From positions 62,001 through 126,000 of the forward strand of contig CADAPC010000023.1 of NCBI GenBank assembly GCA_902789725.1: a stretch of DNA of 64,000 bases, written 5' to 3'. The DNA is from an uncultured Bacteroidales bacterium (lineage in GTDB: Bacteria > Bacteroidota > Bacteroidia > Bacteroidales > Bacteroidaceae). The notes below the pieces were generated by a model. That model had not been told where the DNA came from. It worked only from the letters and a program-made list of their open reading frames with translations, and did not search any database. Made by a program: the position numbers and the translations under genes. Below are positions 46,436-54,770 of the stretch, piece by piece. Position 1 is the first letter of the stretch. Every line of letters begins with the position of its first letter.

Positions 46436-46480
46436 AAACAGCGGAGCCGTCGGGGAAGTTCCCCGACGGCTCCGCTGTTT
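46436..46480. repeat. Perfect palindrome with 22-bp stem
   Basis: Arms 46436-46457 and 46459-46480 are exact reverse complements, with one base between. The arm begins AAACAGCGGAGCCGTCGGGG. Four T-rich bases flank the right end (CTGTTTGG). It may act as a terminator or a mobile REP-type element. Confidence 0.9.
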
Positions 46481-46527
46481 GGGACAGGGTGGCAGTACTC
46501 TTTGGAACAGCCTCTGTGTTCATGCAA

Positions 46528-46725
46528 AAAGACATTCACCCAACTCTACCGGGAATTTGTGTCGATTGAAAAAGGGACATTCACCCGACACAAAAGGGAC
46601 AATGTGTCGAGTGAATCGGGGTGTTGCCTAAGGGCACGTGGTGGCGTGGCTAAGGGCAAATGGTCGTGTGGCTAAGGGCACGTGGCAGTGTGGCTAAGGG
46701 CACGGGACTGCGTACAAGTTTGCGG
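46528..46725 (+). repeat. 22-bp periodic array beside the relic
   Basis: Four exact-length 22-bp units start at 46628, 46650, 46672 and 46694, all beginning CTAAGGGCA (three continue CACGTGG or CACGGG). Upstream, GGGACA-starting segments near 46551, 46573 and 46595 keep the same 22-bp spacing but have diverged. Confidence 0.85.
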
Positions 46726-46748
46726 ATAGGAATAACTAAGCCGTGAGG

Positions 46749-47378
46749 TTAGACCTCTGTGTAAATCAGTGCATGGCTGATGCGGGATGACTGTAGCTTG
46801 GGATTGTCGCCATAGCACCAACGATTCAGTTGTTTACGGGCAGAATGTTCGGTCAACCCGCTGTAGGCGGCAAAACTTGCAACAGTGGTGTAACCATGAT
46901 TTGCCTTCAAACTCTTTTGAAGTGCTTCCTCGAGATGTTGTATGTTGTTGAGTATTAAGCTGGATTGTGCCTTGCGAACATACCTGAAGCCGTTGCTGCC
47001 AATATTCCGTTTTAGCGCTTTCTCAAAATTTTTAGAAAAACGGCAGTCGATTCCTTCCAGTTCAACATCATCATGTTTTACATTATCGGGGCTTGTTTCA
47101 TTGCGCTTCAATTTAATCTTTGCGGAAAAGATGCCCATAGGTGTTTCAATTTTGTAGCCTTCCGCCATCCATCGGGGGGCAGCATCCATGAATGCTTCGA
47201 AAACGCGAGTCATCTCTCCTTTGCGTAGCGAGTATTTGTCAGCAAAGAATCCCTCCAACTCAGCGAGCGTTCTTTTCATTCCGCTCAGTGGGGCAGCGTA
47301 TAGCAATGCATCACCTTTATCATCTTTTTGGGGTCCTGGATGCACCTCGAACGGCATCCCTGTTTTCTTTCTCGGCAT
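46749..47378 (-). CDS. HU-like DNA-binding protein with C-terminal extension
   Basis: 209 residues. The first ~130 match the HU-related histone-like family of Bacteroidota (KRTLAELEGFFADKYSLRKG, then EMTRVFEAFMDAAPRWMAEG and ETPMGIFSAKIKLKRNETSP). The last ~60 (TVASFAAYSGLTEHSARKQL, NRWCYGD) look like a helix-turn-helix. Proteins of this kind are abundant in Bacteroidales, often beside mobile or surface-protein genes; the role beyond DNA binding is unknown. An imperfect -7-like box (TACCTTTA) lies near 47409. No terminator was seen. Confidence 0.75.
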   Translation of the reverse strand: MPRKKTGMPFEVHPGPQKDDKGDALLYAAPLSGMKRTLAELEGFFADKYSLRKGEMTRVFEAFMDAAPRWMAEGYKIETPMGIFSAKIKLKRNETSPDNVKHDDVELEGIDCRFSKNFEKALKRNIGSNGFRYVRKAQSSLILNNIQHLEEALQKSLKANHGYTTVASFAAYSGLTEHSARKQLNRWCYGDNPKLQSSRISHALIYTEV

Positions 47379-47545
47379 GGTGTTTTTGTTATTTTGTAGT
47401 TGTTGGTAAAGGTACGGACTAATTTGGCTGCATACAAATATTTACCTTTTTTTCTGTCGCATGATAGAACTTTATCGTACAAAATCTACCGCTTTGCGAA
47501 GTGAGCAAAGCAAAAGAGAAATTACGCCGAAGGTACTGGCGTTCG

Positions 47546-47587
47546 ACAATGCAAAATGAAAAATTTTGCTTTTTCATTTTGCATTGT
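47546..47587 (+). promoter_or_regulatory. Perfect 18-bp palindrome covering the -33 element of the thiamine operon
   Basis: ACAATGCAAAATGAAAAA (47546-47563) and its exact reverse complement (47570-47587), with a 6-nt loop. The -33 TTTG (47578-47581) lies inside the right arm, so a protein bound here, or hairpin extrusion, could block RNA polymerase. Confidence 0.75.
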
Positions 47588-47608
47588 TCTCACTTTTACG
47601 TACCTTTG
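47578..47608 (+). promoter_or_regulatory. Promoter of the thiamine uptake operon
   Basis: TTTG (47578-47581), 19-bp spacer, TACCTTTG (47601-47608). Leader of about 60 nt before ATG 47674. A small hairpin AAAACTA/TAGTTTT (47650-47670) ends 3 bp before the start codon. Confidence 0.8.
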
Positions 47609-47673
47609 TACTCCATATAGATTTGTTGGATGCTCGCTATGCGGGCAGAAAAACTACCATCAATAGTTTTGAT

Positions 47674-49995
47674 ATGATGAAAAGATTACTTCTTTTGTAC
47701 CTCTCCTTTTGTTCGATGGGCATGATGGCGCAGACGCGGCATCAGAGCGAGGCTGACTCGCTTGATGTGATTGACCTCAACGAGGTGAGCGTGATTTCCA
47801 CTCGTGCTAAGGTCACCACCCCTGTGGCTCACACCAATGTGAGTAAGGAGCAGATTGCCGACCTCAATACAGGCAAAGACCTTCCCTATTTGCTTTCCAC
47901 CACCCCCAGTGTAACCATGAGCAGCGATGCGGGCAACGGCATTGGTTACACCACTTTGAGAGTGCGTGGCAGCGACCCCAGCCGCATTAACATCACCGCC
48001 AACGGCATTCCTCTGAACGATGCTGAAAGTGGACAGGTGTTCTGGGTGAATATGCCTGACTTTGCCTCTTCGGCTGAAAACGTGCAGATTCAACGTGGTG
48101 TGGGCACCTCCACCAATGGAGCGGGTGCTTTCGGTGCCACCGTCAACATCCAGACGGCAAAGCCAGGCACGGTGCCATCCATTGGCATCGACGCTTCGGG
48201 CGGTTCCTACGGTGCCAACAAGGAAACCCTTCGTTTCGCCACAGGCATGTTGGCCGACCACTGGGCATTGCAGGGACGTCTCTCCCACATCGGCAGCGAT
48301 GGTTACATTGATAGGGCATCAACCCGTCTTAACAGCTATTTCCTGCAGGGAGCTTATTATGGCGACAACACTGTGGTGAAGTTCATCACTTTCAACGGGA
48401 AAGAACAGACCTACCATGCTTGGAACTACACCAGCAAGTATGAGCAGAGCCTCTACGGACGCACTTACAATTCCTGTGGGGAATATTACGATGCTGACGG
48501 CAACCGCCGCTATTACGATAACCAAACTGACAACTACCACCAGCAGAACTACCAACTTTTGTGGAATCAGATCTTCACACCGCAGCTCAACATGAACCTG
48601 AGCCTCCACTACACCAAAGGGCAGGGCTACTATGAACAGTATCAAGCCAGTGCGTCGTGGGCACAGTTTGGTCTGAGTACCGATGCTAATCTCTATGACG
48701 ATTTGGTCGATCAGCAAAAGATGGACAATGACTTCTGGGGCTTCGTGACGTCCCTCAACTACGACAACCGGCAGAACCTCCAAGCCACCGTGGGCGGTGG
48801 GTGGAACCGCTATGTGGGCGACAACTTTGGACGAATTGTGTGGAGTGAACCGGGGGTAGTGACTACCGCTCCCACCCCCAATGCCTTCACACCCGAGTTT
48901 GAGTACTATCGCAACCGAGCCCGCAAAAACGACTTCAACATCTATGCCAAAGCCACCTATGAGCTGTTTAGGGGATTCAGTGCCTTTGCCGACTTGCAAT
49001 ATCGCTATGTAAGACTCAAGATGCAGAATCCCACCGTGGGCTATGGCTACAATGTTGACAATGCGTGTGTGGTGGACAAGAACTACCACTTTTTCAACCC
49101 CAAAGCAGGTGTCAGCTATGCCATAACCCCTAACCACAAGGTTTATGCCTCGTATGCCATTGGGCATAAGGAACCTGTGAGAAACAATTTTATGCAGCAG
49201 GTTGCCAACCCCGACAATGCAGCTGCCCAGGCTAAAGCCGAACGGCTGGGCGACCTTGAGGTAGGCTACAAATACCAAAGCCAGCGTTTCACAGCTGGAG
49301 CCAACTTCTACTGGATGCACTACAAAGACCAGCTGGTACTCACTGGCGAGCTGAATGCCATTGGCGAGGCACTGACTAAAAACCTTGAAAAAAGCTATCG
49401 ACTCGGCATTGAGGTGGAGGCAGCATGGAAACCTACCGACTGGTTCCGCTGGGATGTCAATGCCACTTGGTCGCACAACCGGGTGAAGGGCATCAGCGTG
49501 ACGCTCGATGACGGAACCACAGAGTCCTTGGGTAGCCAGCCGCTCGCATTTTCGCCCGATGTCATCCTCAACAACCTCTTCACCTTCAGCTACAAAGGCT
49601 GGAAGTTAGGATTGCAGACTCAGTACATTAGTAAACAGTACCTGACCAATACGGGTATCAAACACCTCCGTGGGTGGGATGCCAGCGGCAATGCAACGAC
49701 TGAAACACTCATGCTGGGCGAAAACTTCAGCACCAACGTTGAGCTGGCCTACCAGTTCTGCCTTCAGTCGCTTGGCATCAAGAATGCCTCTGTCGGATGT
49801 ACGCTCTACAACATCTTAAGCACCAAATTCGACAACAACGGCTGGGCTGCACCTGCCTACACGAAAGAGAATGGACAAGTGGTGGCTTACAACCCCAACT
49901 ACGCAGCCTACGGCGCGCTCCGCGACTGCTGGGCAGTGGGCTTTGCCCCACAGGCACCCTTCCACTTCATGGCGCACCTCTCTCTCAATTTTTAG
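47674..49995 (+). CDS. TonB-dependent outer-membrane receptor, probably for thiamine
   Basis: 773 residues from ATG 47674, which opens a signal peptide (MMKRLLLLYLSFCSMGMMAQ). A TonB-box-like start (DVIDLNEVSVISTRAKVTTP), plug domain (LLSTTPSVTMSSDAGNGIGY, RVRGSDPSRINITANGIPLN), then a barrel ending in an aromatic residue (HFMAHLSLNF). The two genes downstream are a PnuT-type transporter and thiamine pyrophosphokinase, the gene trio known in Bacteroidota for outer-membrane uptake, inner-membrane uptake and activation of thiamine. No TPP riboswitch was recognised in the short leader. Confidence 0.88.
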   Translation: MMKRLLLLYLSFCSMGMMAQTRHQSEADSLDVIDLNEVSVISTRAKVTTPVAHTNVSKEQIADLNTGKDLPYLLSTTPSVTMSSDAGNGIGYTTLRVRGSDPSRINITANGIPLNDAESGQVFWVNMPDFASSAENVQIQRGVGTSTNGAGAFGATVNIQTAKPGTVPSIGIDASGGSYGANKETLRFATGMLADHWALQGRLSHIGSDGYIDRASTRLNSYFLQGAYYGDNTVVKFITFNGKEQTYHAWNYTSKYEQSLYGRTYNSCGEYYDADGNRRYYDNQTDNYHQQNYQLLWNQIFTPQLNMNLSLHYTKGQGYYEQYQASASWAQFGLSTDANLYDDLVDQQKMDNDFWGFVTSLNYDNRQNLQATVGGGWNRYVGDNFGRIVWSEPGVVTTAPTPNAFTPEFEYYRNRARKNDFNIYAKATYELFRGFSAFADLQYRYVRLKMQNPTVGYGYNVDNACVVDKNYHFFNPKAGVSYAITPNHKVYASYAIGHKEPVRNNFMQQVANPDNAAAQAKAERLGDLEVGYKYQSQRFTAGANFYWMHYKDQLVLTGELNAIGEALTKNLEKSYRLGIEVEAAWKPTDWFRWDVNATWSHNRVKGISVTLDDGTTESLGSQPLAFSPDVILNNLFTFSYKGWKLGLQTQYISKQYLTNTGIKHLRGWDASGNATTETLMLGENFSTNVELAYQFCLQSLGIKNASVGCTLYNILSTKFDNNGWAAPAYTKENGQVVAYNPNYAAYGALRDCWAVGFAPQAPFHFMAHLSLNF

Positions 49996-50071
49996 TTTTT
50001 CACCCCTCACGCTCTGAGTAACTTGGATTTTGGGCTACGCCGAGCTAAAGGTTCACTTATCACTTATCACT

Positions 50072-50692
50072 TTGAAAGACTATCTCCTTGACAACTGGCT
50101 CGAAGTGCTTGGTACAATATGCGGTATTGTGTATCTGTACCAAGAACTTCGCGCCAGCATCTATATGTGGCTCACAGGCATCATCATGCCCGCCATTTCC
50201 CTCTTTGTCTATTACGAGGCAGGGCTTTATGCCGACTTTGGCATCAACATCTACTACCTGCTCGCAGCCATCTACGGCTTCTGCGTTTGGAGGTTCGGGA
50301 ATAAGCAAAATCAGGCAGAACTGCCCATTACCCGCACGCCTCGAAGCGTGCTTTGGGCACTCTTCGCCGTCTTCATCCTTACCTTTCTCCTCATCGGCTA
50401 TGTTCTGCAAGCATACACCGACAGCACCGTGCCTTGGTGGGACAGCTTCACCACTGCCCTTTCCATCATTGGCATGTGGATGCTGGCCCGCAAGTGGCTC
50501 GAACAGTGGTACGCTTGGGTTGCCGTCGATGCCGTGTCTGCCATCCTCTACATTTATAAGGGCATCTACTTTTTCGCTGCCCTCTACGCCCTCTACACCC
50601 TCATCGCTATCTACGGTTATTTCAAATGGAAACAAATTATGATGCGGTCATCCTCGCTGCAGGAGACTACCCAACCCACCCACGTGCACTGA
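50072..50692 (+). CDS. pnuT: PnuT-type inner-membrane thiamine transporter (PnuC family)
   Basis: 206 residues if translation starts at the TTG at 50072 (MKDYLLDNWLEVLGTICGIV). There is no suitable ATG, and another TTG lies at 50030. Seven hydrophobic helices and the PnuC-family pattern (YLYQELRASIYMWLTGIIMP; YAWVAVDAVSAILYIYKGIY) are visible. PnuC relatives import vitamins by facilitated diffusion with intracellular phosphorylation as the trap. The thiamine pyrophosphokinase gene begins inside its 3' end (67-nt overlap), which points to thiamine as substrate. Confidence 0.85.
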   Translation: MKDYLLDNWLEVLGTICGIVYLYQELRASIYMWLTGIIMPAISLFVYYEAGLYADFGINIYYLLAAIYGFCVWRFGNKQNQAELPITRTPRSVLWALFAVFILTFLLIGYVLQAYTDSTVPWWDSFTTALSIIGMWMLARKWLEQWYAWVAVDAVSAILYIYKGIYFFAALYALYTLIAIYGYFKWKQIMMRSSSLQETTQPTHVH

Positions 50693-51282
50693 ACATGCTG
50701 GCTCATGCTCCTCTCCTCGTCTGTTGCGACGGGGCTGCACAGGCTCTCATCGACCACGGTGTCACCCCACATGCTATTGTGGGCGATGGCGACTCTCTGC
50801 CTCTATCCATCCGCAGCCAATACTCCCATCTCATCCACATAGTGACAGAGCAGGAAGACAACGACCTCACCAAGGCCACGCGGTTTGTCATAGCCCACGC
50901 TCAGCAGTCAGGTGCCCACGCTCCACTCAAAATTGCTTTCCTTGGCTGCACAGGTCGCCGCGAGGACCACACCCTTGGCAACATTGCTCTCATGGCGCGC
51001 TATCATCGCAATTTCCACATCTTGCCCATTCTCTACACCGACTACGGCTTCTTCACTCCAGCACTCGGCACGCACTCCTTCGCCTCCTTCCCTCGTCAGC
51101 AAGTGTCCATCTTCAATATTTCTGCCAACACGCTCACTTCCGAAGGTTTGCGCTGGTCAGCCTATCCCTACACCCAACTCTGGCAAGGAACTCTCAACGA
51201 ATCCATTGGCCATTCCTTCACCATCCATGCCGATGGAGAATATCTTATTTTCCAAACTTACGAGCCGAAGTTGGAGGGGTAG
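50626..51282 (+). CDS. Thiamine pyrophosphokinase
   Basis: 218 residues. Family motifs: CDGAAQALIDHGVTPHAIVG-type N-terminus followed by DGDS (acidic metal site), EQEDNDLTKA and GCTGRREDHTLGNI; the C-terminal beta domain ends with TIHADGEYLIFQ. It transfers pyrophosphate from ATP to thiamine, forming TPP and trapping imported thiamine. It overlaps the transporter gene by 67 nt in another frame. Confidence 0.9.
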   Translation: METNYDAVILAAGDYPTHPRALNMLAHAPLLVCCDGAAQALIDHGVTPHAIVGDGDSLPLSIRSQYSHLIHIVTEQEDNDLTKATRFVIAHAQQSGAHAPLKIAFLGCTGRREDHTLGNIALMARYHRNFHILPILYTDYGFFTPALGTHSFASFPRQQVSIFNISANTLTSEGLRWSAYPYTQLWQGTLNESIGHSFTIHADGEYLIFQTYEPKLEG

Positions 51283-51369
51283 GGGAGTATATCTCCGGCG
51301 CCTGATTGAGGTAGGGGGTAGGCAAGACACTCGTTCGTGAGATTGTGCCACAATAAGTTTAATCTTTAA

Positions 51370-51547
51370 AGGTATGTTCTAAAAATTAGCTTTCAATTGT
51401 TTTTAGTTGATTTTGGAGTAGATTTGGGTGCAAGACCGCAGGGGCATAGTGAGCTATGGCCCAAGGAATTAAGCCCAAAGATGCCCAAAAGCAACAAAAA
51501 CAATGGAAGATAATCATCTCAGATTTAGTAATTATTAGAACATACCT
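51370..51547. mobile_element. MITE-like element with 19-bp terminal inverted repeats
   Basis: The left end AGGTATGTTCTAAAAATTA (51370-51388) is the reverse complement of the right end (51529-51547) at 18 of 19 positions. The 178-bp element has no ORF, carries an internal hairpin (GGGCATAG...CTATGGCCC), and is A/T-flanked without an unambiguous target duplication. No matching transposase lies in the window. Confidence 0.75.
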
Positions 51548-51638
51548 AAAAACAACTCGCTAAATAAATCTTTGACATACTGAGACAGACGGATAAAAAA
51601 TCTGAGGCAGATTCTGTGCTAATCTCGCGGAAAAGTTG

Positions 51639-51646
51639 TAACTTTG
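51639..51646 (+). promoter_or_regulatory. -7 box of the two-gene small membrane module
   Basis: TAACTTTG in the context GTTGTAACTTTGCACCG, a block also found at the KilA-N pseudogene promoter. It is 30 bp before ATG 51676 and so supports that start. Confidence 0.65.
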
Positions 51647-51675
51647 CACCGTCAAATGTAAAAAGATGCAAGTTT

Positions 51676-51957
51676 ATGACTACACGACGCGAGAAATCCA
51701 AGCCGCAGAAGCCACAACTCAATAAGCAGTTAGAGGCGACGGAGGAACCACCAAAGCCGAAAGACAGCGGTACATGGAAGGAAAACCTCGGCAAGTACCT
51801 TATCGACATTTCCAAGTACGTGGTGACGGGTATCCTCATCACATCCATTTTCAAAGACTTAGATGACAAATTCTTCATCTACGTATGGAGCATCGTCGTG
51901 GCTATCATTGCACTGACAGTTGGATTAATATTAACAAATAAGAAGAAAGGAAACTGA
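51676..51957 (+). CDS. Small membrane protein with charged N-terminus, function unknown
   Basis: 93 residues from ATG 51676 (MTTRREKSKPQKPQLNKQLE). A Lys/Pro/Glu-rich head of about 40 residues, an amphipathic stretch, then two hydrophobic helices (KYVVTGILITSIF; FIYVWSIVVAIIALTVGLIL) and a Lys-rich end. It resembles uncharacterised small proteins of gut Bacteroidota (DUF6722-like; this name is from memory). Followed 2 bp later by a 36-residue membrane peptide. Confidence 0.7.
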   Translation: MTTRREKSKPQKPQLNKQLEATEEPPKPKDSGTWKENLGKYLIDISKYVVTGILITSIFKDLDDKFFIYVWSIVVAIIALTVGLILTNKKKGN

Positions 51958-51959
51958 CT

Positions 51960-52070
51960 ATGGGAGCTTATTTAGTTTTAGCGGTCATCGGAGTGCCATG
52001 CGCTCTGTTCCTGCTCTACTGTCTTACGCCAAAAGGCAAGCACTGGCTTAGGGTAAACGGGATGCTGTAA
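51960..52070 (+). CDS. 36-residue single-helix membrane peptide
   Basis: ATG at 51960, 2 bp after the stop of the preceding gene. It reads MGAYLVLAVIGVPCALFLLY then CLTPKGKHWLRVNGML: one hydrophobic helix with a positive tail. A terminator follows at 52092, so both small genes are probably one transcript. Function unknown. Confidence 0.65.
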   Translation: MGAYLVLAVIGVPCALFLLYCLTPKGKHWLRVNGML

Positions 52071-52091
52071 TTCCCCCCTTACACATTTTAT

Positions 52092-52130
52092 CCGCCGAGA
52101 TTCTCAACTGATTAGAGCCTCGGCGGTTTT
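52092..52130 (+). terminator. Terminator of the small membrane module
   Basis: CCGCCGAG (52092-52099) pairs with CTCGGCGG (52119-52126), with CTC/GAG inside, followed by TTTT. Confidence 0.85.
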
Positions 52131-52477
52131 GTATGTTCGTCAGTCTCATGTATCGTCATTCCCTGTATTTGCAACTTATTGTGCACCAATTAGTTTTAGT
52201 TGAAATGGTAGAAAAGTATTGACGGAGATTCTATAGATGGAGAAAAAACTAAGAATTAACGTTTTTAACTATTGAAAACCACAAAACGCGCGATTATGTG
52301 CAATATTCTCTTCACTTGTCAATACGAATAGGGCAACGAATATAATGCAACCCTTGCTTCTTGCCCTTTCCAAGTTTGTTGAATAGGTTGAATGACTTTT
52401 ATCCTAATGATACGAAGCCTCTCGTTGTTCACTATTGGTTCAAACAGGAATTTATGTTCATAGAAATTGGCGCATTT
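52131..52477. other. Non-coding stretch before the S41 peptidase end
   Basis: About 350 bp, A/T-rich, without recognisable gene, promoter consensus or long repeat on either strand. Confidence 0.5.
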
Positions 52478-53605
52478 TTAGTTCTTCAAGTCTTCCGCCA
52501 CCCACTGCACCCACTCGTCAATGTTGTCGGTGAGTTTACGCGCAATGGGCAAGGTGATGAGAACGTCGGGGGCAATGCCAAGACCTTCAGATGAGAAGTC
52601 CTTCTCGTAGAAGCCTGAGTCAACGGTCGTGGCATAGAAAACGCCAAGGCGGCTGTTTGGCAATCGTTCCGTTCGGCAATTGCCTGTCAGCTCGCAGCCG
52701 AAGGTGTTCCCAATGCCATATACTTTGGCGCGGTCGCTGTGCTTCTTGACAAATTCGGCAAGGCTTTCTGCGGCGCTCGCCGTCATGAAGTCTATCAATA
52801 TGGCTGCACGCTTGATGCGAGTCGAGGTTTGGAGAGTAGAGCCGTCGCCACTTTCGCCCTGTTTCACGAACTTGTCTTTAGAGGCCTCACTTTTTTCAAT
52901 CAGATAACGGGCATTGGCAGATGAGGGCTGCTGTTCAAGAAGATTCTTCCAGAAGAGAAGGTTCTTGGGCGTGTTAAGAAACCATTTGATTTCGGACTTG
53001 TATGGGTGGTCGTAAAGCAAATCGTAATATTGTTCCCAAACGGCATCGCTGCCACCACCATTGCCGCGTATGTCGATGATGAGATTCTCGCAGTCCGATG
53101 CCAAGAACTGCTGCAAGGCGTTTATCGCTCCTTCATGTAAATCCTGTTCGCACGACGGAACGCGGATGAGCCACGTGAGGGAATCCACTTTGCAGGAAAC
53201 GGGCATCGGAGCATATTCAAAGCTTCCCGGATTGGTGAGCATCGTGCTGTCGGACTTAAAGATTGCTTCCTGAGCCAGATTCGCTTCAGCCATGTGGAAC
53301 GTCTCGGACTCGAGCATGATGTGTCTGTCGAACTGGCTGTAAAACCATAGAACATAATCCGTGGCGGCTCGCCCAAGATCGGCCTCCCCATTGCAAAGTT
53401 GCTTGCGGAGCTTATTCTTCAAGGCTTTGTATTCGCGCTTGTAGCCTTTCTGCATGATGGCATCGAAGGGAGCGTAGTTCTCTTCCACGAAACTGACCAG
53501 ATAGTCGTAGTCCTCCAAGTCTCTTTTCAGGCTATCGGGCACGGCGGCGATGGAGAATTTGGCGGTGATGGCGAGGAGGATGGTTAGAATGATTTTCTTG
53601 TTCAT
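52478..53605 (-). CDS. Secreted S41 family peptidase-like protein
   Basis: 375 residues with a signal peptide (MNKKIILTILLAITAKFSIA). The C-terminal half has the S41 (tail-specific protease) fold: a strand and glycine loop DIRGNGGGSDAVWEQYY, the predicted nucleophile region FMTASAAESLAEFVKKH, and GLGIAPDVLI near the end. No PDZ domain is visible. A periplasmic or surface serine peptidase is likely; substrate unknown. It lies 125 bp downstream of the transglutaminase-like gene on the same strand. Confidence 0.8.
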   Translation of the reverse strand: MNKKIILTILLAITAKFSIAAVPDSLKRDLEDYDYLVSFVEENYAPFDAIMQKGYKREYKALKNKLRKQLCNGEADLGRAATDYVLWFYSQFDRHIMLESETFHMAEANLAQEAIFKSDSTMLTNPGSFEYAPMPVSCKVDSLTWLIRVPSCEQDLHEGAINALQQFLASDCENLIIDIRGNGGGSDAVWEQYYDLLYDHPYKSEIKWFLNTPKNLLFWKNLLEQQPSSANARYLIEKSEASKDKFVKQGESGDGSTLQTSTRIKRAAILIDFMTASAAESLAEFVKKHSDRAKVYGIGNTFGCELTGNCRTERLPNSRLGVFYATTVDSGFYEKDFSSEGLGIAPDVLITLPIARKLTDNIDEWVQWVAEDLKN

Positions 53606-53730
53606 TGTTCGTTTCTTATTTGTCTTTACCTATACGCCGTAATCGCGTAAATATGATGCTACGGGGCGTTCTTGCTCTAGCAAGCGACAAGAGGTCGAGT
53701 GGCAAATTCGCCTGAACTGAGAACGAAGTC

Positions 53731-54735
53731 TCATCGCGTGACTATTACATGCGTCGTTACGGGCTTGTCAATAAGGATGGTCTCTCCATTCAGCCTTTGA
53801 ATTTGCTGGTTGTTTACTTTGCAGCTGCCCGAATACCAATAATTATTGAAATAATGGAACCAGTAGGCAGGCAATCCTTTGATAATGTCGTAGCCGATGT
53901 CCTGCATTACGATGATGCAGGAACCGTTGTAGTACCCAAAGTAATCCTCATTGGGACAAGCGTTCTTCATCTGTGTGTCAAAGGGGATCCACCCGTAGCC
54001 CTCCAGATAGAAATCGCCCCATGCATGATATTCTCCAATGAGCCGGACACAGATGTTATGGCGCGAGGGGATGCCCTTGTAGCGTAGCAGGTTGATGGTA
54101 AGAGTGGTAAAGTCGCCACATTCCCCGCCTCCTTCTTCTAGAATCTTGTCCAGTGTACGCCATGTGCCATGGATATAGCGGAAGTGGCTGGCCACATACT
54201 CATAGCAGCGGCGGGCATAGTCGAGCACATTGGCCGATTGTGCCCAAATGCTGTCGCCAATATGCACCACGAAGGGATGGCGGGTCATGACATATTCGCC
54301 CCTGTCGCCCAGGTATTTCCTGCACGGCTCGCTGTTGGGGTTGTATGGAAGTGTTTCCGTGATTTTCGAGACGTCCACCTTCACTATAATGGGCTGGACA
54401 TCGAAGGTATAAGAATGTACGTACTGCTGGCCGGGGAAATCCTTGATATCGACGACCAAGACGTGGTTTCCGTACTTGTTCTCTACGATGACCTGCCCGT
54501 CGGAGCATGACAGATTGGATATAATCTGATACTCGTTGGTTCTTGGTACGGGAAACAGATTAACGAAACGTGTCAATTGCCCGTCTCCCTCCTTTGTAAA
54601 CGTCACTTGATTTGTGTAATTGAATGCCTTGTCAGCATAGCGTATCTGCTTGAACGCATCATTTGCAGGTTCCTGAGCCGTCACGGTGAATATGGCGGCG
54701 GGGGCGAGGATGATTGACAGGATGCTTTTCTTCAT
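53731..54735 (-). CDS. Secreted transglutaminase-like protein
   Basis: 334 residues with signal peptide (MKKSILSIILAPAAIFTVTA). A transglutaminase-core (papain-like) domain holds the expected triad: C206 in GGGECGDFTT, H237 in GEYHAWGDF and D253 in WIPFDTQ. A beta-rich domain precedes it (about 30-130). In bacteria such domains are mostly peptidases or amidases, less often cross-linking enzymes. The neighbour is a secreted S41 peptidase-like protein, suggesting a shared role in processing an exported protein or peptide, which is inference only. Confidence 0.82.
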   Translation of the reverse strand: MKKSILSIILAPAAIFTVTAQEPANDAFKQIRYADKAFNYTNQVTFTKEGDGQLTRFVNLFPVPRTNEYQIISNLSCSDGQVIVENKYGNHVLVVDIKDFPGQQYVHSYTFDVQPIIVKVDVSKITETLPYNPNSEPCRKYLGDRGEYVMTRHPFVVHIGDSIWAQSANVLDYARRCYEYVASHFRYIHGTWRTLDKILEEGGGECGDFTTLTINLLRYKGIPSRHNICVRLIGEYHAWGDFYLEGYGWIPFDTQMKNACPNEDYFGYYNGSCIIVMQDIGYDIIKGLPAYWFHYFNNYWYSGSCKVNNQQIQRLNGETILIDKPVTTHVIVTR

Positions 54736-54770
54736 TGTTCGTTTATTTCTGGTGAACTATTCTATGCTCG

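Noticed and set aside
46376-46675. 100-codon gene after recO
   Set aside because: The frame runs from the secreted-protein relic through a palindrome into a repeat array; no coherent protein.
47609-47673. TPP riboswitch before the thiamine receptor
   Set aside because: The leader is only about 60 nt and lacks the CTGAGA and ACCTGATC-type signatures; no aptamer can be drawn.
53672-53690. Second copy of the candidate small RNA
   Set aside because: Only about 20 bases around a hairpin are shared, and no -33/-7 promoter precedes them.
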